Source: Paenibacillus qinlingensis (GTDB taxonomy: Bacteria > Bacillota > Bacilli > Paenibacillales > NBRC-103111). Taken from it: a stretch of DNA of 64,000 nt. Shown here piece after piece: positions 8,354 to 16,099 of the stretch. The notes under the pieces were generated by a model. That model ran no database searches, had not been told where the DNA came from, and worked only from the letters and a program-made list of their open reading frames with translations. The stretch covers positions 581,315 to 645,314 of the forward strand of contig NZ_JABMKY010000003.1 in the NCBI RefSeq assembly GCF_013204845.1, given 5' to 3'. Each line of letters starts with the position of its first letter. The stretch's first letter is position 1. Made by a program: the position numbers and the translations under genes.

Positions 8354-9574
8354 ATGGAAGACTTAGAGATTTGGCAATCTGTAGAGGCATTAGGACGAAT
8401 GCGTGCTCAAGCGGCATTTCAAGAGCTGTTATGCCGTATTCTGGAAGATGGACAAGCACCTAACACAGAAGGGGATTCTAACCTATCGGTGAAGCGCACC
8501 ATGGACTATTTAGAGCAATTTTCTCATCTTCCAATGACAATTGAGGAGTTAGCCGAGATGGCTGGCATGAGCCGTTATTATTATATGCGCAGCTTCAAGC
8601 AATTGAATGGAGTAAGTGTTATGGATTATTTGTCAGAGCTTAGAATTAATCAGGCCAAAGTGCTAATGGAAAATCCTAGAATGAAGCTGCGTGATATAGC
8701 GAAGCAAGTTGGGTATCAGGACGAATATTACTTTATTCGAAAATTTAAACAGCAAGTAGGTATTCCACCTGCCACTTATATGAAAAATAAACAACGCAAA
8801 GTAGCCGCGTACAGTTTTCCGAACATTGGTCAACTTTTAGCATTGAAAATTGTCCCTTTTGCAGCACCCATGGATCATTACTGGACGGATATGTATCGCA
8901 GGAAATATCAATATGACATTGTTACGCCATTGAGTCATGATTATGACTTTAATCGGCAAGCGCTCCAAGCATCAAAGCCAGATTACATCTTAGGTATCGA
9001 TCATTTCATCCCTGCGGAGGAACAGGAGAAATTGCAGGAAGTTGCGCCGGCTTTTTTCGTACCATGGCTTTCGAATGATTGGCGAACACATTTGCGATTA
9101 ATCGCACAATTTCTAGGTATTGAAGATGTAGCAGAGATTTGGCTCGAAGACTATGCTCGTAAGGTGGCTAAGGTTAGAGAGCATGTGAATGATGTGTTCA
9201 AAGATGACACTGTTCTCATTGTTCAAATTTCGGAGGAGCACATCTATGTATATGGTGAGAGATCGATTGCTAGTGTGTTGTATCAAGATTTAGGTATCAA
9301 AATACCCAAAGGGATTGGGGCATCAACTTCGCATACGCTTGTTACACTGGAGGAATTGGCAGATTGTGATGCTGAACGACTGATGGTCATGTTCACGAAC
9401 GGGAACAGCACACAGGAAAATTGGGAACGACTGAAGAAGAATAACGCTTGGAATGAGCTCAAAGCGGTTCGAAATCAAGCAGTCACATGTATCTCTCCTT
9501 GGCTATGGTTTGAATACTCTGCCTACACGCAAGAACGTTTCCTGAAAGAAGTTGCAACGATCATGAAGGCATAA
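8354..9574 (+). CDS. AraC-family regulator fused to a siderophore-binding-like domain, lacking the N-terminal sensor
   Basis: Residues about 45-150 form a double AraC helix-turn-helix (TIEELAEMAGMSRYYYMRSF; LRDIAKQVGYQDEYYFIRKF). Residues about 155-400 resemble a cytoplasmic copy of an iron-siderophore/B12-binding protein, as in Bacillus Btr, which activates siderophore uptake when loaded. It is paralogous to the protein at 33635-35275 (shared APMDHYWTD and PLSH blocks) but lacks that protein's 140-residue cupin-like N-terminus. A Fur box and the upstream terminator leave no room for the missing part. ATG 8354 has only a closely spaced GAGGG. The neighbour is the binding lipoprotein at 9712, its probable target. 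Confidence 0.8.
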   Translation: MEDLEIWQSVEALGRMRAQAAFQELLCRILEDGQAPNTEGDSNLSVKRTMDYLEQFSHLPMTIEELAEMAGMSRYYYMRSFKQLNGVSVMDYLSELRINQAKVLMENPRMKLRDIAKQVGYQDEYYFIRKFKQQVGIPPATYMKNKQRKVAAYSFPNIGQLLALKIVPFAAPMDHYWTDMYRRKYQYDIVTPLSHDYDFNRQALQASKPDYILGIDHFIPAEEQEKLQEVAPAFFVPWLSNDWRTHLRLIAQFLGIEDVAEIWLEDYARKVAKVREHVNDVFKDDTVLIVQISEEHIYVYGERSIASVLYQDLGIKIPKGIGASTSHTLVTLEELADCDAERLMVMFTNGNSTQENWERLKKNNAWNELKAVRNQAVTCISPWLWFEYSAYTQERFLKEVATIMKA

Positions 9575-9605
9575 TTGTACATGAAAATAAAGCACGATTG
9601 TCTAT

Positions 9606-9634
9606 TTCAAGTTAGGTTATTTATCGGTTATACT
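9606..9634 (+). promoter_or_regulatory. Probable sigma-A promoter of the siderophore-binding protein gene
   Basis: TTCAAG (9606-9611), 17-bp spacer, TATACT (9629-9634). A Fur box begins nine bases downstream, so it would cover the expected transcription start. The same layout occurs before the paralogous gene at 32592. Confidence 0.6.
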
Positions 9635-9642
9635 CCATTTGA

Positions 9643-9663
9643 TGATAATGAGAATCATTATTA
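9643..9663 (+). promoter_or_regulatory. Fur box, two overlapping 7-1-7 motifs
   Basis: TGATAATGAGAATCA (9643-9657) and TGAGAATCATTATTA (9649-9663) each match the 7-1-7 Fur consensus at 12 of 14 informative positions and are offset by 6 bp. That is the usual geometry for two Fur dimers. Confidence 0.85.
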
Positions 9664-9711
9664 CAAATAAGAGGCGGACACAAGGGGGCGCATTCCTATG
9701 AGGCATTACCG

Positions 9712-10731
9712 ATGTTTACAAAGAAATTCATCTTCACTGTAGTAGGATCATTACTGTTGCTTTCATCTATTTTAACAGCTTGTGGGGCTAAAAAAGAAGA
9801 AACTACTGCGAATACTTCGGCAGCGGTTGCTGTTGCTAGTACCGCGACACCGAGTACTTCAGTGCCATCAACACGTGTATACAAAGATAAATTTGGACAT
9901 GAAGTGATGATCCCTACAAATCCGAAACGAATAGTTGTGGATCAATTCATGGGGCATTTACTAGCACTTGGAGTAAAACCTGTAGGTGCTGCATCCTATC
10001 AGTTTGACGCTGCATTCTTGAAAGAGCTTGCTGCTGCAGTTGAAAACGTAGGAAGCCCAATTTCCAAGGAAAAAGTTCTGACGCTAAATCCGGATTTGAT
10101 TATTTTGCAAGATGGCGGAGCAGCTGCCAAAATTTATGATGAAATAGCAAAAATAGCACCAACGATTATTTTATCTTATGGTGGAGCAGATTCGAAGGAT
10201 GTGCTTGGACAGTTGCGCGACATTGGGGATATTGTAGGGAAAAAGGAAGAAGCCGAGCAATGGATTAGCAAATATAATGCGAAAGTAACACAATACCGTG
10301 AACAAATTTCCAAAGTGATCGGTCCCGATAAAACATTCTCAATTATGGAGCTATGGGCGAAACAAACGGTTGTATATGGCAAAAACTTCGGTAGAGGAGG
10401 CTACAATTTGTATGAAGCGCTTAAGCTATCACCGCCGAAATCAATTAAAACGGAGATGCTCGACAAAAATGAAAGTTTTCTTGAAATCTCTTTAGAAACG
10501 CTCCCGAATTATGCTGGAGATTATATTTTCTTGACTGCTAACGCAGGGGAGAATAGCTCGGCTCGTCTGAAAGAATTGACGGATAACCCGGTCTGGAAGA
10601 GCTTGACTGCTGTTAAAAATAATCATGTTTATCAATTGAATACGAGTGAAATCTTCCCTGGTGACCCTGTTTCCATTGATAAACAGCTCGATATTCAATC
10701 CAAATTATTGTTAAACCTCGATAGTAAATAA
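9712..10731 (+). CDS. Iron-siderophore ABC transporter substrate-binding lipoprotein
   Basis: Class III (FhuD/FepB-like) binding protein of 339 aa. It has a lipoprotein signal with lipobox LTAC (Cys24), a Ser/Thr/Ala-rich linker to about residue 50, then the paired lobes with DKFGHEVMIPTNPKRIVV, a typical opening of the family. It is expected to be anchored outside the membrane and to pass an iron chelate to a BtuCD-type permease, but no such permease is in the window. Promoter and Fur box lie upstream. The strong AAGGGGG site (9682-9688) is spaced for ATG 9698, which opens a 14-codon frame overlapping this start; ATG 9712 itself has no good site. Confidence 0.85.
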   Translation: MFTKKFIFTVVGSLLLLSSILTACGAKKEETTANTSAAVAVASTATPSTSVPSTRVYKDKFGHEVMIPTNPKRIVVDQFMGHLLALGVKPVGAASYQFDAAFLKELAAAVENVGSPISKEKVLTLNPDLIILQDGGAAAKIYDEIAKIAPTIILSYGGADSKDVLGQLRDIGDIVGKKEEAEQWISKYNAKVTQYREQISKVIGPDKTFSIMELWAKQTVVYGKNFGRGGYNLYEALKLSPPKSIKTEMLDKNESFLEISLETLPNYAGDYIFLTANAGENSSARLKELTDNPVWKSLTAVKNNHVYQLNTSEIFPGDPVSIDKQLDIQSKLLLNLDSK

Positions 10732-10740
10732 ATGTATAGG

Positions 10741-10777
10741 AAGCGGCCAGCCTTTTGTAGGGTTAGGCTGCTTTTTT
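10741..10777 (+). terminator. Rho-independent terminator after the siderophore-binding protein gene
   Basis: AAGCGGCCAGCC pairs imperfectly (one G-U, one bulge) with GGTTAGGCTGCTT, followed by a T-tract. Confidence 0.75.
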
Positions 10778-10778
10778 G

Positions 10779-11260
10779 CCATATCTACGGTCATTAATGC
10801 CTGTGGGTTAATGTTCTGTATTTGAGTGCTACCCTTTGCTAGGATAATCGTGCTCTGGGACACATTAGCTGGAAAACATACATCTAATTTTAATCGAATC
10901 ATCGTTTGAATTTGAATTGCTGTATAATCTACAGTTATTTTCAAGGTTTTACGCCATTTTGGTGAAAAAATAGTCAAATAGCTGCATTATTTCCATCTAA
11001 ATTCCAAATGGAGGTGGAATAGTCGGGAATAGAAGGAGTTTTCCAGTTTTTTGGTAACACACCCTCCATCACCAGATATCTCAATCAACCAGTCACCCGA
11101 AAAGGTGGGATGTAACGTGCTTTTAACCGATGAAATCGACTTGTCCATAAGAATCAGAATAGTGAGCATGCTGCACTAACATCCCGTGAAACCGCCTAAT
11201 CTGTACAATGTTTGCAAAATTTGACGAGAAGCTATAATCTTAAATTGGAAATATGCCAAT
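10779..11260. other. Intergenic region, no recognised gene
   Basis: Roughly 480 bases. Two short leftward frames (10711-10977 and 10987-11169) lack ribosome binding sites, and the first runs through the terminator and into the 3' end of the preceding gene, so I do not call them. TTTGCA (11211-11216), a 16-bp spacer and TATAAT (11233-11238) could be the promoter of the GDSL esterase gene. Confidence 0.4.
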
Positions 11261-11281
11261 TATTCGCAGGAGGGGACAGCA

Positions 11282-12097
11282 TTGAAATCATCTCGCTTCA
11301 TCTGGGGTGCCATTGGTTTAACCGCTTCAATTTCTACAATTGTTTTCGCTGTTGGCTTTGCGTACGCGGCGAATCAAATATGGTTTCCTAAAGCGTCTGG
11401 AGATTTGCAACTAGCTACTCCGGCACCTACGAAACCATCCGTTATTGAAAGCAGCTCCAAGCTGCAAATTGTTGCACTCGGGGATTCACTCACAGCTGGA
11501 ACTGGCGACAATACGGGCAAAGGCTATGTCGGACGTGTCCGTGAAAAGCTGGAAAAAGCAAGTGGCAAACCCGTCTTTGTACTTAATAATCTTGCTATTC
11601 CTGGGTACAAAAGTGATCAGCTTCTTGCTGATTTAGCATTGAAGAAAACACAAGATGCGTTAGCGGAAGCGGATATCATTTTGCTAACGATCGGTGGGAA
11701 TGATATTTTTGCTGGTGGGGACGGGCTGTTTAAAGGAGATAATCAGACTGAATTTAATCCTGAAGCAGCAGAGAAACGTGTAGACCCAGCATTAGCTAAA
11801 ATGGAGAAAATCATTGCGTCTATAAATCAAGCGAATCCTAAAGCAACGCTCTTATATATCGGTTTGTATCACCCATTTCTAGATCTTGATCCATCGAGAC
11901 AGGGATCCTTAACCGTGCAACGCTGGAATAACGGCGTGTTTAAACTAACGAATCAATATCCACAGATGCTCATTGTTCCTACTTACGACCTATTTGAGCA
12001 AAATTTGATCAAATATTTATCTTCTGCCGATCATTTTCATCCGAATGGGGATGGCTATGAGCGAATCGCGGATCGGATCGTCCAAATTTTAAAATAG
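11282..12097 (+). CDS. SGNH/GDSL-family lipase or esterase, membrane-anchored
   Basis: 271 aa. An N-terminal hydrophobic segment (about residues 7-30) serves as signal or anchor. The SGNH blocks are all present: GDSL with nucleophile Ser69, an IPGYKSDQLL block, GGND (138-141) and the terminal DxxH at 250-253 (DHFHPNGDGY). It probably hydrolyses esters or acyl chains on the outer face of the membrane; the substrate cannot be told. It resembles Bacillus YpmR-type proteins in size and layout. The start is TTG 11282 with AGGAGGGG six bases before. It sits 12 bases ahead of an ABC-2 transporter pair and may share its transcript. Confidence 0.85.
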   Translation: MKSSRFIWGAIGLTASISTIVFAVGFAYAANQIWFPKASGDLQLATPAPTKPSVIESSSKLQIVALGDSLTAGTGDNTGKGYVGRVREKLEKASGKPVFVLNNLAIPGYKSDQLLADLALKKTQDALAEADIILLTIGGNDIFAGGDGLFKGDNQTEFNPEAAEKRVDPALAKMEKIIASINQANPKATLLYIGLYHPFLDLDPSRQGSLTVQRWNNGVFKLTNQYPQMLIVPTYDLFEQNLIKYLSSADHFHPNGDGYERIADRIVQILK

Positions 12098-12109
12098 GGA
12101 GGACATGCT

Positions 12110-13072
12110 ATGGCTATAGCAGCAACGCCTAAAATCGTTTTATCTGTCAATAATCTTAAGAAAAGCATCAAAAACAAAGAGATTATCAAAGGCATTTCCT
12201 TTGACGTATATGCTGGTGAAATATTTGGATTCCTTGGGCCAAATGGATCAGGCAAAACAACGACAATTCGTATGCTCGTGGATCTGATTCGTCCTACGGA
12301 AGGGACCATTCAAATCTGTGGATTTGATGTTCATAAGGAACATGACGAAGCGATGAGAAAAGTGGGCTGTATCGTTGAAAATCCAGAACTTTATTCCTAT
12401 CTGACAGGTTGGGAAAATCTCGAGCATTTTGCCCGGATGCTTCCTGATGTCGATGATAATCGGATTAGAGAAGTCGTGGAGATAGTCTCGATGGATCAGA
12501 GGATTCATGATAAAGTGCGTACCTATTCGCTCGGAATGCGTCAACGGTTAGGGATTGCACAAGCTTTATTAGGGCGACCTAGTTTATTGATTTTGGACGA
12601 GCCTACAAATGGACTTGACCCACAAGGTATCAAAGAAATGAGGGAGTTTATCCAACGATTAGCTGCGGATGGACTTAGTTTATTCGTTTCCAGCCACTTG
12701 CTCAGCGAACTTCAGCAAATGTGTCACCGCGTAGCGATTATTAGTCATGGCGAAGTGATTCAAGTTGGTGCGGTAGATGAACTTATTGCGCAAGGTGGTA
12801 GGGTGGTATGGACGGTTTCACCTGGGGAACAAGCGCAGCGCGTATTGCAATCTTCTGAGTTCGTGATTTCAGCCATAGCGGTAGAAACGGATAATCTATC
12901 TAACTTACCAACATCGGTTATGCAGATTTCAACTCAAATGAATCAAGAAGACATTCCTAAGCTAAGTCAACTTCTAATCGAACAAGGAATTAGCTTGTAT
13001 GCCGTAGAAATCAAAAATCCAACACTTGAAGATTTGTTCTTGCGTCTAACCGAAGGGGAACGAATCGAGTAG
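12110..13072 (+). CDS. ABC-2 type transporter, ATP-binding protein
   Basis: 320 aa soluble ATPase: Walker A GPNGSGKTT (43-51), signature-region YSLGMRQRLGIAQAL and Walker B LLILDEPTNGLDP with the catalytic Glu. The roughly 80-residue C-terminal extension is typical of CcmA/BcrA-like ATPases that work with ABC-2 permeases. AGGGAGGAC precedes ATG 12110. The permease gene follows at once, so the two form a complete exporter, such as those for bacitracin-like antibiotics, lipids or sodium. The substrate is not determinable from sequence. Confidence 0.88.
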   Translation: MAIAATPKIVLSVNNLKKSIKNKEIIKGISFDVYAGEIFGFLGPNGSGKTTTIRMLVDLIRPTEGTIQICGFDVHKEHDEAMRKVGCIVENPELYSYLTGWENLEHFARMLPDVDDNRIREVVEIVSMDQRIHDKVRTYSLGMRQRLGIAQALLGRPSLLILDEPTNGLDPQGIKEMREFIQRLAADGLSLFVSSHLLSELQQMCHRVAIISHGEVIQVGAVDELIAQGGRVVWTVSPGEQAQRVLQSSEFVISAIAVETDNLSNLPTSVMQISTQMNQEDIPKLSQLLIEQGISLYAVEIKNPTLEDLFLRLTEGERIE

Positions 13073-13087
13073 GAGAAGGTGAATGAA

Positions 13088-14080
13088 TTGACAGGACTCT
13101 ATGCTTTAGTTAAAAATGAAATGATCAAAATGATTAAGAAAAAGCGATTTTATGTCATTCTACTTATTCTTCTTGCTTTAATTCCCATGTTCACTTATGC
13201 TCAAATGCGAGTTGCTCAACATACACAGAAGCAATTTGGTACATCGGATTGGAAGGCGGATCAGCGGCAGAAAGTAACCGACTGGGAAAAACGTCTTAGT
13301 TCCGCACGAACGCCGGATGAGTGGAAGCAGCAACTTCGCGTTCAAATTCAAATTGCAAACTATTATCTTGATCAAGACGTGAATCCAAGTTCGCCGAATG
13401 CGGTTACATTTACACGTGAATTTGTGAAAAATGCCGTAGGATTATTTATTCCGTTGATTATTATGGTCATTTCAGCAGATATCGTATCATCTGAGCATTC
13501 TACGGGGACTATTAAATTATTGTTGACAAGACCGGTCAGGCGTTGGAAAATCCTATTGAGTAAATTAATTACCGTAATCTTCTTCACCTCTCTGACTGTT
13601 TTGTCGACGGGATTGATTTGTTACTTGATTTCTGGCGTTGTTTTTGGCTATAACGGATGGAACCTGCCGATCTTTACAGGCATACAGTTGTCAGGGGCAG
13701 ATGTCGATTTTAGTCGTGTTCGCGCCGTGGATCAATGGTTCTTTCTCTTGATGGAATTCGGCTTAGTATGGTTTACAGCAATCGTCGTAGCGATCATGTC
13801 GCTGATGCTTTCTGTACTAATTCGATCAACCGCAGCAGGTATGGGGGTCATGCTTGCCGTATTAATATCAGGAACCATTTTATCGAACATGGTTTCCTCG
13901 TGGGAAACGGCTAAATATTTGTTTATGGTCAATTTGGACCTGACGAAGTATTTAACCGGAGGGATCCCACCTATTCAAGGTATGGATTTAGGTTTCTCGC
14001 TTAGTGTTCTAAGTGTATGGACTGTAGTAGCGCTTATCGTCTCGTTTACGGTATTTTCGCGCAAAGATATTTTAAATTAG
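13088..14080 (+). CDS. ABC-2 type transporter, permease
   Basis: About 330 aa with six hydrophobic segments: one near the N-terminus (FYVILLILLALIPMF), a long extracellular loop of about 80 residues, then a cluster from about residue 115 to the end. The motif SSEHSTGTIKLLLTRPVRR after the second helix is a hallmark of ABC-2 permeases (the coupling region contacting the ATPase). The frame opens with GTG at 13079, but TTG 13088 has the better distance from AGGAGAAGG and is preferred. It pairs with the ATPase just upstream. The next gene, parE, starts 27 bases after its stop with no terminator between. Confidence 0.83.
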   Translation: MTGLYALVKNEMIKMIKKKRFYVILLILLALIPMFTYAQMRVAQHTQKQFGTSDWKADQRQKVTDWEKRLSSARTPDEWKQQLRVQIQIANYYLDQDVNPSSPNAVTFTREFVKNAVGLFIPLIIMVISADIVSSEHSTGTIKLLLTRPVRRWKILLSKLITVIFFTSLTVLSTGLICYLISGVVFGYNGWNLPIFTGIQLSGADVDFSRVRAVDQWFFLLMEFGLVWFTAIVVAIMSLMLSVLIRSTAAGMGVMLAVLISGTILSNMVSSWETAKYLFMVNLDLTKYLTGGIPPIQGMDLGFSLSVLSVWTVVALIVSFTVFSRKDILN

Positions 14081-14107
14081 AGATTAAAGAGATAAAGGAG
14101 GGCTCCA

Positions 14108-16081
14108 ATGGCTGAGCAGCTAGAATTTGCGAAAGGGAAAGCCCCGACACCCACGACAGATTACGAAGCAGACGATATTCAAGTCCTCGAAGGGCTTGTT
14201 GCCGTTCGTAAAAGACCAGGGATGTATATTGGCAGTACCAGTTCTTCAGGTCTTCATCATCTGATCTGGGAAATCGTAGATAATGCAGTCGATGAGCATC
14301 TGGCAAAGCATTGTTCCAAAATTAATGTCACGATACATAAAGATCAATCGGTTACTGTCCAAGATAATGGCCGCGGTATTCCTACAGGCATGCATAAGAC
14401 AGGTGTTCCTACGCCACAAGTCGTATTTACCATCCTCCATGCAGGGGGTAAATTCGGGGGATCAGGCTATAAAAAATCTGGAGGCTTGCATGGCGTTGGT
14501 GCATCGGTAACAAATGCGCTATCCGAATGGTTGGAAGTAGAAATTAACCGTGACAGCAAAGTGCACAAGATGCGCTTTGAATATTGGGTTGATGATAAAG
14601 GGATCGAACATGTTGGTGAACCGGTTACAGGACTTGAGGTTATCGGCAACACGAATCGTACAGGGACGAAAGTAACTTTCAAACCAGATAAACGCGTCTT
14701 CCAAGGCGGAACGACGATCAATTACGACACATTAGCTGAGCGTTTGCAGGAAATTGCATTCCTGAATTCGGGACTTCAAGTAAACCTGAAAGACGAACGT
14801 ACAGATAAAGTGGATTCGTTTCAGTATGAAGGCGGTGCAAGCCAGTTTGTAGCCTTTCTGAACGAAGAGAAGACCGTGCTGCATCCTGTCATTCATTTTG
14901 CCTCGGAGAAGGACGAAATTGAAGTTGAAGTCGCTTTGCAATACAATGATGGCTATACAGAGACGATTGCTTCATTCGTAAACTCGATTCCAACTCGCGG
15001 CGGCGGAACCCATGAGACGGGGTTTAAGACAGCTTACACGCGTGTGATGAATGAATATGCCCGTAAAGGGGGCATTCTCAAGGAAAAGGATAAAAACCTC
15101 GATGGGACGGATCTCAGAGAAGGTATGATGGTCGTCATCAATATCAAAATGGGCGATGTCGAATTCGTAGGTCAAACCAAGGATCAACTAGGAAGTGCTA
15201 TTGCACGTAGTGCCGTGGACGCCGTAGTGTCCGATAAAATGACCGTTTTTCTTGAAGAAAATCCTCAAATCGCACAAATGATGCTGAAGAAGGCTGTACA
15301 AGCATCAAGAGCAAGAGAAGCCGCGCGTAAAGCACGCGAAGAGATACGAAGCGGGAAAAAAGGGAAGAGCGAGAGCTCGAACTTGAATGGGAAGCTTACA
15401 CCTGCACAATCAAAGGATTTGCAACGGAATGAGCTATTTATCGTGGAAGGTGACTCCGCGGGTGGATCGGCGAAACAAGGGCGTGATTCGAAGCATCAAG
15501 CGATTTTGCCGCTAAAAGGCAAGCCGATGAATCCGGAGAAAGCCAAGCTGTTGGATATTATGAAAAATGAAGAATATAAAGCCATTATTGCTGCGATCGG
15601 TGCAGGCGTCGGCTCTGAATTTGAATCAGAAGAGACGAATTACGGCAAGATTATTATTATGACGGATGCCGATACGGACGGAGCGCACATACAAGTCCTT
15701 CTGTTGACCTTTTTCTATCGCTATATGAAGCCATTGATTGATGCGGGGAAAGTCTATATCGCTCAACCTCCACTTTATAAAGTAACGAGAAAAGGGAAGG
15801 GCGGAGGTCACAAATACGCATGGACTGATGATCAATTAAACGTTGTAGTCAAAGAACTCGGCAAAAATACCGAGCTACAGCGCTATAAAGGATTAGGCGA
15901 GATGAATCCCGATCAGCTATGGGAAACAACGATGAATCCTGAAAGCCGGACGTTGCTTCAAGTACAGATTGAAGATGCTGCCAAAGCAGAAAGACGTGTG
16001 ACCACGTTGATGGGCGATAAAGTAGATCCACGTAAGCGCTGGATTATCGAGAATGTTGATTTTACGGAATATGTTGAGTAG
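14108..16081 (+). CDS. parE: DNA topoisomerase IV subunit B
   Basis: 657 aa, the ATPase half of topoisomerase IV, which decatenates daughter chromosomes. Order of parts: GHKL ATPase with KRPGMYIGST near residue 40, the DNGRGIP Bergerat motif and GLHGVGAS; transducer domain; TOPRIM with EGDSAGGSAKQGRD and the metal-binding TDADTDGAHI; and the C-terminal PxRR-type end. DADTDGAHIQ rather than DADVDGAHIRT, together with the adjacent A subunit, points to ParE rather than GyrB. A strong AAAGGAGGG precedes ATG 14108. It is co-transcribed with parC, 18 bases downstream. Confidence 0.93.
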   Translation: MAEQLEFAKGKAPTPTTDYEADDIQVLEGLVAVRKRPGMYIGSTSSSGLHHLIWEIVDNAVDEHLAKHCSKINVTIHKDQSVTVQDNGRGIPTGMHKTGVPTPQVVFTILHAGGKFGGSGYKKSGGLHGVGASVTNALSEWLEVEINRDSKVHKMRFEYWVDDKGIEHVGEPVTGLEVIGNTNRTGTKVTFKPDKRVFQGGTTINYDTLAERLQEIAFLNSGLQVNLKDERTDKVDSFQYEGGASQFVAFLNEEKTVLHPVIHFASEKDEIEVEVALQYNDGYTETIASFVNSIPTRGGGTHETGFKTAYTRVMNEYARKGGILKEKDKNLDGTDLREGMMVVINIKMGDVEFVGQTKDQLGSAIARSAVDAVVSDKMTVFLEENPQIAQMMLKKAVQASRAREAARKAREEIRSGKKGKSESSNLNGKLTPAQSKDLQRNELFIVEGDSAGGSAKQGRDSKHQAILPLKGKPMNPEKAKLLDIMKNEEYKAIIAAIGAGVGSEFESEETNYGKIIIMTDADTDGAHIQVLLLTFFYRYMKPLIDAGKVYIAQPPLYKVTRKGKGGGHKYAWTDDQLNVVVKELGKNTELQRYKGLGEMNPDQLWETTMNPESRTLLQVQIEDAAKAERRVTTLMGDKVDPRKRWIIENVDFTEYVE

Positions 16082-16099
16082 ACCAAAAAGAGTGGTGAC

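Noticed and set aside
10711..10977. 88-aa leftward frame behind the siderophore-binding protein gene
   Set aside because: Runs through the terminator and into the 3' end of the preceding gene; no ribosome binding site.
11221..11238. TTGACG and TATAAT as a promoter pair for the GDSL gene
   Set aside because: The spacer is only 6 bp; TTTGCA at 11211 with a 16-bp spacer is the more sensible -35.
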